From contig JAOXSA010000391.1 in assembly GCA_025800245.1 (NCBI GenBank), positions 1 through 47,955 on the forward strand: a stretch of DNA of 47,955 nt, read 5' to 3'. A model generated the notes under the pieces. It was not told the origin of the DNA, searched no databases, and saw only the letters and a program-made list of their open reading frames with translations. Shown here piece by piece: positions 9,659 to 18,043 of the stretch. The position numbers and the translations under genes are program-made. Every line of letters starts with the position of its first letter. Within the stretch, counting starts at the first letter, position 1. The stretch comes from Amphritea sp. GTDB lineage: Bacteria; Pseudomonadota; Gammaproteobacteria; Pseudomonadales; Balneatricaceae.

Positions 9659-9669
9659 TCAGGGGCTTT
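9644..9669 (+). terminator. Terminator overlapping the end of rsd
   Basis: A perfect 10-bp stem (AAAGCCCCTG/CAGGGGCTTT) has the rsd stop codon TGA (9656-9658) inside its 6-nt loop. The terminator is thus partly coding sequence. Its T-tract is short. Confidence 0.7.
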
Positions 9670-9691
9670 CACTATTCATCAGGATGATACT

Positions 9692-10672
9692 ATGCCGAAC
9701 AAGCTTCGCGCCCTCACCGGTGCCCTGCTTACCAGCGCGCTGATCACAGGATGCAGCTCCGGCGATAGCCCGGAAAAATATGTTGAGTACGCACTACAGG
9801 GTGCCTATTCCGCAACGTTGTCACCTGAATCGCAGATGGCGGTTATCGGCTCTTTCAATCATGGCGGCAGTCTGTGGAATATTCAGCAGAATGAACGTCT
9901 GTATAACTGGAATCACCAGGCCGGTGAGTACAGTATCATCGCTGCCAGCGCCTTTTCTCCTGACGAACTGTTTGCTGCCACAGCCAACCAGCAGGATCTG
10001 GTACTCTGGAATCTGAGTAACGGCCAACCAGAAGGTTTCTGGAGCTCACCGGCAGAGATTCTGGCGATGGATCTGGCACCCAATGGCGACTATGCCATGC
10101 TCGGTCTGGCGGATCATACGGCGGTCTATTTTGATGTTAAGAACGGCGGTGTGGTACAGACCCTGCGTCACAATGCCCGGGTCAAATCCATTGATCTCAG
10201 CGATGATGCCCTGCTGGCCCTGACCGGCTCCGATGCTTACTACGCAACCCTCTGGGATGTGCAGGGCAGTAAAGTTCTGCAGCAGATTCAGCTGGGTAAT
10301 ATCGTTGATACAGTGGCTCTCTCACCGAATAAGCAGCTGGCCTTCAGCTCTGGCAGTCTGGACAAAGCGGTCATCTGGAGCACTCAGGACGGCACAATCC
10401 TGCATACTCTGTCTGATAACAAAGACCTGTTTGGTAAAAGACTCAGCTTCCTCTCGGCCCGGTTCTCACCAGACAACAGCCAGCTTCTGACAGGTACAGC
10501 ATCCGGTGCTGTGCAACTGTGGGATACTGGCAGCGGTAAAATGCTACGCAGCTGGAGCATTCATAAACGTGATGCATACGGCCCGACCAGCACAGGTGTT
10601 TATGCTGTCAGCTTCGGCGCCGGAAAGTACTTCGCAATCGGTTCCAATGGCATTATCAACGAACTGAAATAA
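9692..10672 (+). CDS. WD40-repeat lipoprotein
   Basis: A 326-residue protein with a lipoprotein signal peptide ending in the lipobox ITGC (Cys about residue 21), so it should be lipid-anchored. The rest is a run of WD40-like blades. Repeating tails such as GSLWNI, DLVLWNL, YATLWDV, KAVIWST and GAVQLWDT alternate with phrases like SPDELFAATAN and SPDNSQLLTGT. About six or seven blades would form one beta-propeller. Propellers of this kind scaffold protein interactions; partner and role here are unknown. It is convergent with msrA. Confidence 0.8.
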   Translation: MPNKLRALTGALLTSALITGCSSGDSPEKYVEYALQGAYSATLSPESQMAVIGSFNHGGSLWNIQQNERLYNWNHQAGEYSIIAASAFSPDELFAATANQQDLVLWNLSNGQPEGFWSSPAEILAMDLAPNGDYAMLGLADHTAVYFDVKNGGVVQTLRHNARVKSIDLSDDALLALTGSDAYYATLWDVQGSKVLQQIQLGNIVDTVALSPNKQLAFSSGSLDKAVIWSTQDGTILHTLSDNKDLFGKRLSFLSARFSPDNSQLLTGTASGAVQLWDTGSGKMLRSWSIHKRDAYGPTSTGVYAVSFGAGKYFAIGSNGIINELK

Positions 10673-10694
10673 CCCGGCTCGTTCAATAGATATA

Positions 10695-10715
10695 CCGTGA
10701 CTCAGCGAGTCACGG
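10695..10715. terminator. Hairpin between the WD40 gene and msrA
   Basis: A perfect 9-bp stem (CCGTGACTC/GAGTCACGG) with a 3-nt loop lies between two convergent genes. There is no long T-run on either side, so its efficiency is uncertain. Confidence 0.5.
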
Positions 10716-10727
10716 CGTTTCTGTAAT

Positions 10728-11228
10728 TCAGCTTGTCTTCGGCAGAACCCAGTCCGGGCGTGGGAAATGGCAGGTATAGCCATTGGGTATCCGCTCGAGA
10801 TAATCCTGATGTTCCGGCTCAGCAACCCAGAACTCGCCCACGGGCTCCAGCTCCGTCACCACCCTACCCGGCCATAAGCCACTGGCGTCTACATCGGCGA
10901 TAGTCTCTTCAGCCATCCGCTTCTGATCCTCATCAACATAATAGATCGCAGAGCGGTACGACATACCCCGATCATTACCCTGACGGTTCGGTGTGGTCGG
11001 ATCATGGATCTGGAAGAAAAACTCCAGAAGACGGCGATAGCTGGTCAGCTCAGGATCAAACAGAATCTCAATGCCTTCCGCGTGTGTGCCGTGATTACGA
11101 TACGTGGCATTCTCCACATCACCACCGGTATAACCCACCCGGGTAGCTATGACACCCGGCAATCTACGAATCAGATCCTGCATCCCCCAGAAACAACCAC
11201 CGGCTAATACTGCACGTTCTGAAGCCAT
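10728..11228 (-). CDS. msrA: Peptide-methionine (S)-S-oxide reductase MsrA
   Basis: A 166-residue cytoplasmic repair enzyme that reduces methionine-S-sulfoxide in proteins. The catalytic Cys12 lies in GGCFWGMQ, the MsrA signature. [24 protein letters not shown] and [25 protein letters not shown] carry the substrate-binding residues. The start at 11228 is set by AAGGAGAG just upstream; the frame stays open to 11303, but those residues are not part of the fold. Confidence 0.93.
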   Translation of the reverse strand: MASERAVLAGGCFWGMQDLIRRLPGVIATRVGYTGGDVENATYRNHGTHAEGIEILFDPELTSYRRLLEFFFQIHDPTTPNRQGNDRGMSYRSAIYYVDEDQKRMAEETIADVDASGLWPGRVVTELEPVGEFWVAEPEHQDYLERIPNGYTCHFPRPDWVLPKTS

Positions 11229-11379
11229 GCCTCTCTCCTTATTCCAATCAGTTAAATCGGTTACTCTGGGGTATATGACTCCTGAAAACCCTATTGTTCC
11301 CAAAGATTCATGGGGTTCAGCATTTATTCACAGACTGAATAGTATCATTACTCTATTCATAACAATCCGGATCTGCCCG

Positions 11380-11592
11380 ATGAAGCCAGGTATAAGCACA
11401 CGAATATCCACAGTCCTGATCGTTTCCGGAGCTCTCAGCTTACTGCTATTCCATCAGGCTGGCAGCTATGTTGATGCACAAGGAATCCTGCGTGAACCCT
11501 TTGCACTGCTGGGTGGTGGTTATATCCTGCTCGGCAGCGGTCTGCTGATTGCCCTTGTTAAGCTTGTTCGCCGATGGCTGCATATGCAATAA
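11380..11592 (+). CDS. Small membrane protein, DUF3955-like
   Basis: A predicted protein of 70 residues with two hydrophobic helices (about 10-24 and 40-60) joined by GSYVDAQGILREPFALL. That linker resembles the pattern shared by DUF3955 proteins. The frame is open further upstream, with another ATG at 11275; the start at 11380 gives a first helix near the N-terminus and avoids overlap with the msrA promoter region. No function is known for the family. It is divergent from msrA. Confidence 0.55.
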   Translation: MKPGISTRISTVLIVSGALSLLLFHQAGSYVDAQGILREPFALLGGGYILLGSGLLIALVKLVRRWLHMQ

Positions 11593-11658
11593 AAGGCCCG
11601 CATTTGTGCAATACCATTCACTTCAGGTTGATTCTATAAAAGCGGTTTGATCTCATTT

Positions 11659-11721
11659 GTAGTGAGGCACGTCCCCGTGCCGAAAAATCGTTTGAATCGG
11701 CACGGGGACGTGCCTCACTAC
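11659..11721. repeat. REPIN-like inverted pair of GTAG-headed REP sequences
   Basis: Two perfect 25-nt arms (11659-11683 and 11697-11721) face each other across 13 bases. Each arm begins with GTAG and holds its own palindrome GGCACG-TCCC-CGTGCC. The GTAG head plus internal palindrome is the hallmark of REP elements mobilised by RAYT (TnpA-REP) transposases, and the inverted doublet is a REPIN. No RAYT gene is in the window. Confidence 0.82.
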
Positions 11722-11734
11722 CTGAAAGAAGCAT

Positions 11735-11769
11735 AAAAAAATCCGATACTGAAGACAGTATCGGATTTT
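11735..11769 (-). terminator. Terminator of the aapJQMP operon
   Basis: A perfect 11-bp stem (11741-11751 with 11756-11766) has a 4-nt loop and, on the minus strand, a run of seven T. It lies 80 bp past the aapP stop. Confidence 0.88.
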
Positions 11770-11850
11770 CTATTAAGCCCGAACTAAGCTCAAGCACTTA
11801 AGTGCGCAGCATTGCGGCATCTGTGGCCTTGTGCTTCGCCTGCCTGGCAA

Positions 11851-12612
11851 TCAGTGCTGCAGAATCTGACTCAGGAACAACTGAGTACGTTCATGCTGTG
11901 GATTGTTGAAGAACTCATGCGGCTCATTCTCCTCAACAATCTGACCACCATCCATAAAGATAACCCGGTCGGCCACGGTCTTCGCAAAACCCATCTCGTG
12001 AGTTACACAAAGCATGGTCATCCCTTCATGAGCCAGCTCGATCATTACATCAAGCACCTCTTTGATCATCTCAGGGTCGAGAGCCGATGTCGGTTCATCA
12101 AATAACATCACATCCGGATTCATACACAACGAGCGGGCAATCGCCACACGCTGCTGCTGACCACCGGACAGCTGTCCCGGATACTTCAGCGCCTGATCCG
12201 GAATTTTAACCCGCTCCAGATACTCCATTGCTTTCGCTTCGGCATCCTTACGCGGCATCTTCTTCACCCAGATCGGCGCCAGACAGCAGTTCTCCAGCAC
12301 CGTAAGGTGTGGGAACAGGTTAAAGTGCTGAAACACCATACCCACGTCCTTACGGATCGCTTCGATGTGCTTCAGGTCCTCAGTCAGAGGAATGCCATTA
12401 ACGATAATATCGCCACGCTGGTGCTCTTCCAGACGGTTAATACAACGGATCATGGTTGATTTACCGGAACCGGACGGCCCACAGATAACGATCTTCTCGC
12501 CCTGTTTAACTTCCAGATTGATATTTTTCAGTACATGGAACTCGCCATACCATTTATTAACGTCGCGCAGTTCCACCATCAGTTGATCATGCTCAGGTTG
12601 TGGATTACTCAT
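11851..12612 (-). CDS. aapP: General L-amino-acid ABC transporter, ATP-binding protein
   Basis: A 253-residue ABC ATPase with Walker [10 protein letters not shown], signature [15 protein letters not shown], Walker [15 protein letters not shown] and the switch His in CVTHEMGF. The sequence belongs to the polar amino-acid (GlnQ/AapP) group. It is the last gene of the aapJQMP operon and would power import through AapQ/AapM. It lies 20 bp after aapM. Confidence 0.93.
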   Translation of the reverse strand: MSNPQPEHDQLMVELRDVNKWYGEFHVLKNINLEVKQGEKIVICGPSGSGKSTMIRCINRLEEHQRGDIIVNGIPLTEDLKHIEAIRKDVGMVFQHFNLFPHLTVLENCCLAPIWVKKMPRKDAEAKAMEYLERVKIPDQALKYPGQLSGGQQQRVAIARSLCMNPDVMLFDEPTSALDPEMIKEVLDVMIELAHEGMTMLCVTHEMGFAKTVADRVIFMDGGQIVEENEPHEFFNNPQHERTQLFLSQILQH

Positions 12613-12632
12613 ACTAAAACACCTTAAATCAA

Positions 12633-13733
12633 TCAGGCCCGGTTACCGTGACCCGTGTGCAGTTTACGTTCCAGATGCATCGAGTAGCGCGACATACTGA
12701 AACAGAACACCCAGAACATCAGGGCGACAAACAGATAACTTTCGGTTGAGAAGCCGATCCAGTTAGGATCCTGGTTCGCTGCCTTACCGACACCGAGAAT
12801 GTCGAACAGGCCAATAATCAGAACCAGGCTGGTATCTTTGAACAACGCAATAAAGGTGTTCACAATACCCGGAATCATCAGCTTCAACGCCTGTGGCATG
12901 ATGATCAGAATCATCTTCTGCCAGTAGCCCAGACCCAGCGCATCCGCCGCCTCGTACTGTCCCTTAGGAATCGCCTGCAGACCGCCACGGATAACCTCCG
13001 CCATATACGCAGACTGGAACAGGGTAATACCGATCAGGGCTCGCAGCAGCTTGTCAAAGCTCATCCCCTCAGGAAAGAACAGCGGTAGCATTACTGATGC
13101 CATAAACAGCACGGTAATCAGCGGCACACCCCGCCAGATTTCAATAAAGATCACACAGACCGAACGCACAATCGGCATATCAGACTGCCGTCCCAGTGCC
13201 AGCAAAATACCCAGCGGCAGGGATGCCACAATACCGACCACTGCCAGTACCAGGGTCAGGCTCAGCCCTCCCCACATGTGAGTCTCTACCCGCTCCAGGC
13301 CAAACGCATCGCCATACAGCAGGAAGAACGCAATCACCGGGAAGATGACTAACAGAAAGATTGCCATCCAGCCCTTACGCGGTGTTTTCGGTAACACCAA
13401 CCAGGCAATCGCAAACATCAGCAGGATAAACGCCAGATTCAGCCGCCAGTATTCAGCCTCTGGATAGAAACCGTACAGGAACTGATTCAGGCGGGCACCG
13501 ATAAAGACCCAGCAGGCACCATCACCGGAACAGGCATCACGGGTTTCGCCGATCCAGTCAGCATCGAAGATGCTCCACTGGAAGATCGGTATCATCCAGC
13601 TGATCAGGAAATAACCCAGCACCAGGGTCGCTATGGAGTTATAAGGTCCGTTAAACAAATGCTTTCGCATCCAGCCAACCGCGCCGATAGTATTCGCCGG
13701 AGCGGGCAGTGTTGGTTGTTCATCATATTTCAT
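12633..13733 (-). CDS. aapM: General L-amino-acid ABC transporter, permease AapM
   Basis: A 366-residue inner-membrane permease. After an N-terminal membrane helix and an extra region with several helices, it has the HisM/GlnP-type permease domain with the coupling motif [28 protein letters not shown]. The long N-terminal extension distinguishes AapM/BztC from short amino-acid permeases. It pairs with AapQ as a heterodimer. aapQ ends 12 bp upstream. Confidence 0.9.
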   Translation of the reverse strand: MKYDEQPTLPAPANTIGAVGWMRKHLFNGPYNSIATLVLGYFLISWMIPIFQWSIFDADWIGETRDACSGDGACWVFIGARLNQFLYGFYPEAEYWRLNLAFILLMFAIAWLVLPKTPRKGWMAIFLLVIFPVIAFFLLYGDAFGLERVETHMWGGLSLTLVLAVVGIVASLPLGILLALGRQSDMPIVRSVCVIFIEIWRGVPLITVLFMASVMLPLFFPEGMSFDKLLRALIGITLFQSAYMAEVIRGGLQAIPKGQYEAADALGLGYWQKMILIIMPQALKLMIPGIVNTFIALFKDTSLVLIIGLFDILGVGKAANQDPNWIGFSTESYLFVALMFWVFCFSMSRYSMHLERKLHTGHGNRA

Positions 13734-13745
13734 AGCAGCCCCTCC

Positions 13746-14975
13746 CTATCGTTCCGTCAGTTGCATTCTGGCGTTGTACCAGTTCATAAACAGCGACGTC
13801 AGCAGACTCAGTGTCAGATACACGGTCATTGTCATCGCTATCACCTCAATCGCCTGACCCGTCTGGTTCAGCGTCGTACCAGCGAATACACTGACCAGAT
13901 CCGGATAACCGACCGCAGTGGCCAGTGAGGAGTTCTTGGTCAGGTTAAGGTACTGACTGGTGAGCGGCGGGATGATCACCCGCATCGCCTGAGGAATAAC
14001 GATAAAGCGCAGCGTTTTACCCTTGGACAGCCCCAGTGCCGAAGCAGCCTCCGTCTGTCCATGGGATACCGCCAGAATACCTGCACGTACGGTTTCAGCG
14101 ATAAATGCCGCGGTGTAGATGCTCAGCGCCAGCCACAGCGCAATCAGCTCAGGGATGATGGTCAGACCGCCACGGAAGTTAAAGCCTTTCAGCTCCGGAT
14201 GATCAATACTCATCGGCGCACCCGCCAGCAGGAACATCAGCAGTGGCAGACCGATAATCAACCCCACCGAGGCCCAGAAGATCGGAAATTGCTGACCGGT
14301 CAGATCCTGACGCTTATGAGCCCAGCGAGACATCAACCAGCTGGCAACACAGGCTACCACTAACGCGCCCCAAACCAGGCCAAAGCCATCTTCAGGTACC
14401 GGAGCCGGGGTAATCAGACCGCGGTTATTAAAGAACGAGCCGAGAAACTCCAGACTCTGGCGCGGATGCGGCAGCGTCTGCAGAACCGCAAAGTACCAGA
14501 AGAAGATCTGCAGCAGCAGCGGCAGATTCCGGAATGTTTCGATATAAGCAGCGGCGATCTTAGAGATCAGCCAGTTATCGGACAAACGGGCCACACCGAT
14601 AATAAAACCAAGAATGGTGGCCGCGATAATACCGAGTACCGCTACCAGTACGGTGTTGAGCAGACCGACAACAAAAGTAGCGCCATAACTGGACGCTTCG
14701 GTGTAATCGATCAGAGTCATTGAGATACCGAATCCGGCTTCCTGTGTCAGGAAATCGAAACCAGTGGTGATACCCCGTTGTTCAAGGTTAGTCAGGGTGT
14801 TATCAATGACGGAGTAGAAGAAGAATCCCAGCGATGCTATGAGCAACGTCTGGAAGAGTAACGATCGTTTTTGAGGATCGTTCCAGAATTTTGGGCGACT
14901 CGCCGGTGAGGCTTTTGGCTGTTTGGAGCCGCCATCAGGCTTGTGACCTGAATTCGGAATGTCTGAGGACATCAT
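13746..14975 (-). CDS. aapQ: General L-amino-acid ABC transporter, permease AapQ
   Basis: A 409-residue inner-membrane permease with a proline- and lysine-rich N-terminal tail (about 30 residues), a membrane helix near 40-60, and a split permease domain ending with the coupling motif QTEAASALGLSKGKTLRFIVIPQAMRVIIPP. The long periplasmic insertion (around 80-120 and 190-270) is typical of AapQ/BztB. Two Met codons open the frame; either may start. A hairpin separates it from aapJ. Confidence 0.9.
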   Translation of the reverse strand: MMSSDIPNSGHKPDGGSKQPKASPASRPKFWNDPQKRSLLFQTLLIASLGFFFYSVIDNTLTNLEQRGITTGFDFLTQEAGFGISMTLIDYTEASSYGATFVVGLLNTVLVAVLGIIAATILGFIIGVARLSDNWLISKIAAAYIETFRNLPLLLQIFFWYFAVLQTLPHPRQSLEFLGSFFNNRGLITPAPVPEDGFGLVWGALVVACVASWLMSRWAHKRQDLTGQQFPIFWASVGLIIGLPLLMFLLAGAPMSIDHPELKGFNFRGGLTIIPELIALWLALSIYTAAFIAETVRAGILAVSHGQTEAASALGLSKGKTLRFIVIPQAMRVIIPPLTSQYLNLTKNSSLATAVGYPDLVSVFAGTTLNQTGQAIEVIAMTMTVYLTLSLLTSLFMNWYNARMQLTER

Positions 14976-15060
14976 AAACTCCAGAAATCAGTAATACGAA
15001 TTGCTTGCTACGGGGTTCCTGTGCGCAGGCTCTGTTGCAATAGCACCTGCAGAAACAGAA

Positions 15061-15083
15061 ACGGCCAGCCCGGAGGCTGACCG
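15061..15083 (-). promoter_or_regulatory. Intergenic hairpin between aapJ and aapQ
   Basis: The sequence forms ACGG-CAGCC/GGCTG-CCGT with one mismatch and a 4-nt loop, 14 bp after the aapJ stop and without a T-run. Hairpins at this point in binding-protein transporter operons usually protect the upstream mRNA or partly attenuate, so that the binding protein is made in excess. That role is inference. Confidence 0.5.
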
Positions 15084-15096
15084 TTGTATGCAGCGA

Positions 15097-16110
15097 TTAG
15101 CGCATTGGTGGTGCGTACTGCAGACCACCCTGATTCCACAGAGCGTTGATACCACGGTCAAGACCCAGTGGAGAGTCCTTACCTACGTTGCGCTCGTAAG
15201 CTTCACCGTAGTTACCCACCTGCTTAACGATCTGGTAAGCCCAGTCATCGTTCAGACCCAGACCTTTACCTTTAGGTCCGTCCAGACCCAGCAGACGCTT
15301 AACGTTAGGATCGGTGCTGTTAGCTTTCTTGTCATCAACGTTAGCTGATGTCAGACCCAGCTCCTCGGCGTTCAGCATCGCATTGTGAGTCCACTTAACG
15401 ATGTTGAACCACTGGTCGTCACCCTGACGTACTACAGGACCCAGAGGCTCCTTAGAGATAACTTCCGGCAGTGCGCCGACAGAGGAAGGATCCTGCATAC
15501 GGGTACGCAGACCTGCCGCCTGAGACAGGTCGGTGGTGAAGGAGTCACAACGGCCGCTGTCGAATGCCTGTGCTGCCTGATCGTTGGTATCGAATACCAC
15601 CGGCGTATAGCTGATACCGTGAGTACGGAAGTAATCCGCCATGTTCAGCTCAGTGGTGGTACCGGACTGTACGCAGACAGTCGCACCATCCAGCTCTTTC
15701 ACGCTTTTCAGGCCCAGTTCCTTCTTGACCAGGAAACCCTGACCGTCATAGTAGTTCACACCGGCAAAGTTCAGACCCAGCTGAGTATCACGGGTCTGAG
15801 TCCAGGTAGTTACACGGGACAGCATATCGATCTCACCGGAAGCCAGCGCTGTGAAACGCTCCTTCGCAGTCAGCGGGACATACTTCACTTTAGAGTCATC
15901 GCCCAGCACCGCTGCCGCCACCGCGCGGCAAAGATCAACATCCAGACCTTTCCAGTTACCTTTGTCATCGGGTACGGAGAAGCCAGGTACACCGCTGGTT
16001 ACACCACACTGTACCGCACCGCGCTCCTGGACTGTTTCCAGAGTGCCGGCCATTGCGGTGCCAGACATGGCAACCATCAGAGCTGTAGCTGAGATCAGGG
16101 TTTTCTTCAT
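15097..16110 (-). CDS. aapJ: General L-amino-acid ABC transporter, periplasmic binding protein AapJ
   Basis: A 337-residue solute-binding protein with a Sec signal peptide (cleavage after AMA, residue 21). The mature part starts TLETVQERGAVQCGV and has GLDVDLCRAVAAAVLGD, then TWTQTRDTQLGLNFAGVNYYDGQGFLV and CVQSGTTTELNMADYF, all characteristic of the AapJ/BztA family. It binds a broad range of L-amino acids in the periplasm and delivers them to AapQM. It is the first gene of the operon. Confidence 0.94.
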   Translation of the reverse strand: MKKTLISATALMVAMSGTAMAGTLETVQERGAVQCGVTSGVPGFSVPDDKGNWKGLDVDLCRAVAAAVLGDDSKVKYVPLTAKERFTALASGEIDMLSRVTTWTQTRDTQLGLNFAGVNYYDGQGFLVKKELGLKSVKELDGATVCVQSGTTTELNMADYFRTHGISYTPVVFDTNDQAAQAFDSGRCDSFTTDLSQAAGLRTRMQDPSSVGALPEVISKEPLGPVVRQGDDQWFNIVKWTHNAMLNAEELGLTSANVDDKKANSTDPNVKRLLGLDGPKGKGLGLNDDWAYQIVKQVGNYGEAYERNVGKDSPLGLDRGINALWNQGGLQYAPPMR

Positions 16111-16403
16111 CGGAAGGTTCCTCTTCTATGTAACGCATTAATTTAAAAAAGCGGTCCGCCATAAGCGGTTGATTACATAACGTCGAGGCTCTGCAAAGAG
16201 CATTCCACTTTTTTATTGTTGTTCTTCGAAATCATTGAGTTTTCAGCATTTCAGTGTAGCAAGGGATCTGGCCCTGTACAGAAATCACGCCTTACTCAAT
16301 TTGTCTTGCGGCTTTTTATAATGTTGAAATCAATTCATAAAAGAACTGTCAAAAACGCTCAAAATTACTAACAATTTCAATCAGCTAGCTTGTGCAGCGC
16401 ACC
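16111..16403 (-). promoter_or_regulatory. Upstream region of the aapJQMP operon
   Basis: About 290 bp with no gene, rich in A and T between 16200 and 16380. It must hold the aap promoter, but no convincing -35/-10 pair or sigma-54 site could be fixed on the minus strand. AAGGTTCC upstream of the aapJ ATG looks like the ribosome binding site region. Confidence 0.5.
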
Positions 16404-16432
16404 AAAAAAAACCACCCATATAGGGTGGTTTT
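16404..16432 (-). terminator. Terminator of the FKBP lipoprotein gene
   Basis: The CCACCC/GGGTGG stem is flanked by A-rich and T-rich tracts, giving a long T-run on the minus strand. It lies about 35 bp after the gene's stop. Confidence 0.85.
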
Positions 16433-16467
16433 CATGAACTGCACTAAAGTAGAGCTTATAGCAGGAC

Positions 16468-17193
16468 TTATTCGGCCGGGTTAACTTCCAGCAGCTCAAC
16501 CTCGAATACCAGGGTCTCATTCGGGCCGATCGCCTCACCCATACCGCCCGGGCCGTAAGCCAGATCCGCCGGCAGAACCAGACGCGCTTTACCACCCGGT
16601 TTCATCAGCTGCAGGCCTTCAGTCCAGCCCGGAATCACGCCATTCAGAGGGAAAGAGACCGGCTCACCACGGCTGTAGGAGCTATCGAAATCGGTACCGT
16701 TAATCAGGCTGCCACGGTAGTGCACCTTAACCGTATCTGCAGCGGTCGGGCTGTCACCTTCACCGGCGGTCAGTTCTTCATATTGCAGACCGGACTCAGT
16801 GGTCACGACACCGTCTTTCTTGCCGTTTTCAGCCATGTAATCCTGGCCTTTCTTCAGGTTATCTTCCGCCATTTTGGCAAAAGCAGCCTGCTGCTCTTCA
16901 ATCTTCTTCTGCTGGAACGCCATCATGGTGGCTTCTACTTCTTCAGCCGTCATCAGTGGCTCTTCACCGCTGTAAACCGCTTCGACCGCACGACGCAGCG
17001 CATCAACATCCAGCTGATCAACATCGGCTTTCAGACGCTCGCCCAGCATCAGACCCAGGCTGTAACCCAGTTTCTGCTCTTCAGTTTCCAGGGCATAAGG
17101 TTTCTCAACCGGAGCAGCCGGTTTATCTTCCTTGCCACAGCCCACCAGCATCACACTTGCTACGGCAACAGCCACCAGCGTCTTTTTCATCAT
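16468..17193 (-). CDS. FKBP-type peptidyl-prolyl isomerase, lipoprotein (FkpA/Mip-like)
   Basis: A 241-residue protein with a lipoprotein signal peptide (lipobox LVGC, Cys about 19). An N-terminal helical dimerisation region (about 35-125, LGYSLGLMLGERLK and a Gln/Lys-rich helix) is followed by a C-terminal FKBP domain (about 130-240). Active-site landmarks such as VHYRGSLINGTDFDSSY, GVIPGWTEGLQLM and PADLAYG are present. Such proteins help folding in the periplasm at the outer membrane. It is a single-gene unit with its own terminator. Confidence 0.9.
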   Translation of the reverse strand: MMKKTLVAVAVASVMLVGCGKEDKPAAPVEKPYALETEEQKLGYSLGLMLGERLKADVDQLDVDALRRAVEAVYSGEEPLMTAEEVEATMMAFQQKKIEEQQAAFAKMAEDNLKKGQDYMAENGKKDGVVTTESGLQYEELTAGEGDSPTAADTVKVHYRGSLINGTDFDSSYSRGEPVSFPLNGVIPGWTEGLQLMKPGGKARLVLPADLAYGPGGMGEAIGPNETLVFEVELLEVNPAE

Positions 17194-17255
17194 AGATCCT
17201 TACATTAGGGGAATTTTTATCACCAGTTAGTAGCTCATTAAACTGAAAAGTTCAG

Positions 17256-17756
17256 TTAATTACTACCGTATTGTGCGGCTATTCCGGCTAACTGCTGTAA
17301 ACGCAGCCGCAGTTCATCTCCGGGGCCAGCATCAGTTGGCAGCACACTGTAGAGATTTTCTAACGCCAGCCCCTCGACCAGATCCGCTTCGGGACAGTCG
17401 ATCAGGCACTGCTGTAAACGCTCCAACTCAACTTTCTCTGCCGCCAGCTCAGTCTGTTTCAGCAACTCATAGCAACGCTCTTCGTTATTACTCTCTGTCT
17501 GGCCACGCAGACCATAGCGCAGCTCCCGCAAGGGCTTAAGCTGCTCCCGCTGCCACCGATCCGCGTCCTGCAGCACCACCTGTGCCGGGTATCTTCGCTG
17601 CTGATCAGCCAGCCACAAGGCAAACAACAAGCGGTTAATACTCAGACCATAGTCATCCTGTAACTGCAGACAGAGTACTGCACATCCCGGCTGACTATAC
17701 AGCCCGACAGCATAGCGCCATAAGGGATCGTCCCACTGCGCATTTTCCTCAGTCAT
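17256..17756 (-). CDS. TIGR02444 family protein of unknown function
   Basis: A 166-residue soluble, helix-rich protein beginning MTEENAQWDDPLWRYAVGLY. The WRYAVGLYSQPGCAVLCLQLQDDYGLSINRLLFALWLA segment is the conserved core of the uncharacterised TIGR02444 family of gammaproteobacteria. A 269-bp inverted-repeat element begins only 5 bp upstream of its start codon and fills the whole gap to the divergent ABC-F gene. Its promoter must therefore lie in that element or be missing. No clear ribosome binding site is seen. Confidence 0.75.
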   Translation of the reverse strand: MTEENAQWDDPLWRYAVGLYSQPGCAVLCLQLQDDYGLSINRLLFALWLADQQRRYPAQVVLQDADRWQREQLKPLRELRYGLRGQTESNNEERCYELLKQTELAAEKVELERLQQCLIDCPEADLVEGLALENLYSVLPTDAGPGDELRLRLQQLAGIAAQYGSN

Positions 17757-17761
17757 TTATC

Positions 17762-18030
17762 AGGGCCTGTTAATACTCATTCAATAGATACTGTTACGCC
17801 TAAAAAAGCTTCAATCAAGGCGCGAGAAACGCAGTTTGGTTACTCCAAATCAGTGCCGAGCAACACCGAGTGAAGCTTTTTTAGCCGTAACCCAAAGGGC
17901 TGGCGCTATTTTGTCCTCTTCCTGCGTTGAAATACGCATATTTAGAATGACTAAACTTTACATATTTCGCCTTGCCAGAGAACAAAATAGCATCCAGCAG
18001 TGATCATTGTAATTAGTGTTAACAGGCCCT
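17762..18030. mobile_element. 269-bp MITE-like element with nested inverted repeats
   Basis: Perfect 12-bp terminal inverted repeats (17762-17773 and 18019-18030, AGGGCCTGTTAA outward) bound the element, with weaker matching beyond them. Inside are two more long hairpins: 17793-17813 with 17871-17891 (20 of 21 matched) and 17899-17919 with 17977-17998 (imperfect). The whole can fold as a three-way junction. No ORF of note is inside. No target-site duplication was found. It looks like a non-autonomous transposable element or a structured RNA-like repeat. Confidence 0.75.
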
Positions 18031-18043
18031 AAACTCCGCCGCC

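Noticed and set aside
10195..10675. Second long minus-strand frame overlapping the WD40 gene
   Set aside because: The plus-strand gene has a signal peptide and regular WD40 repeats; the opposite frame has neither.
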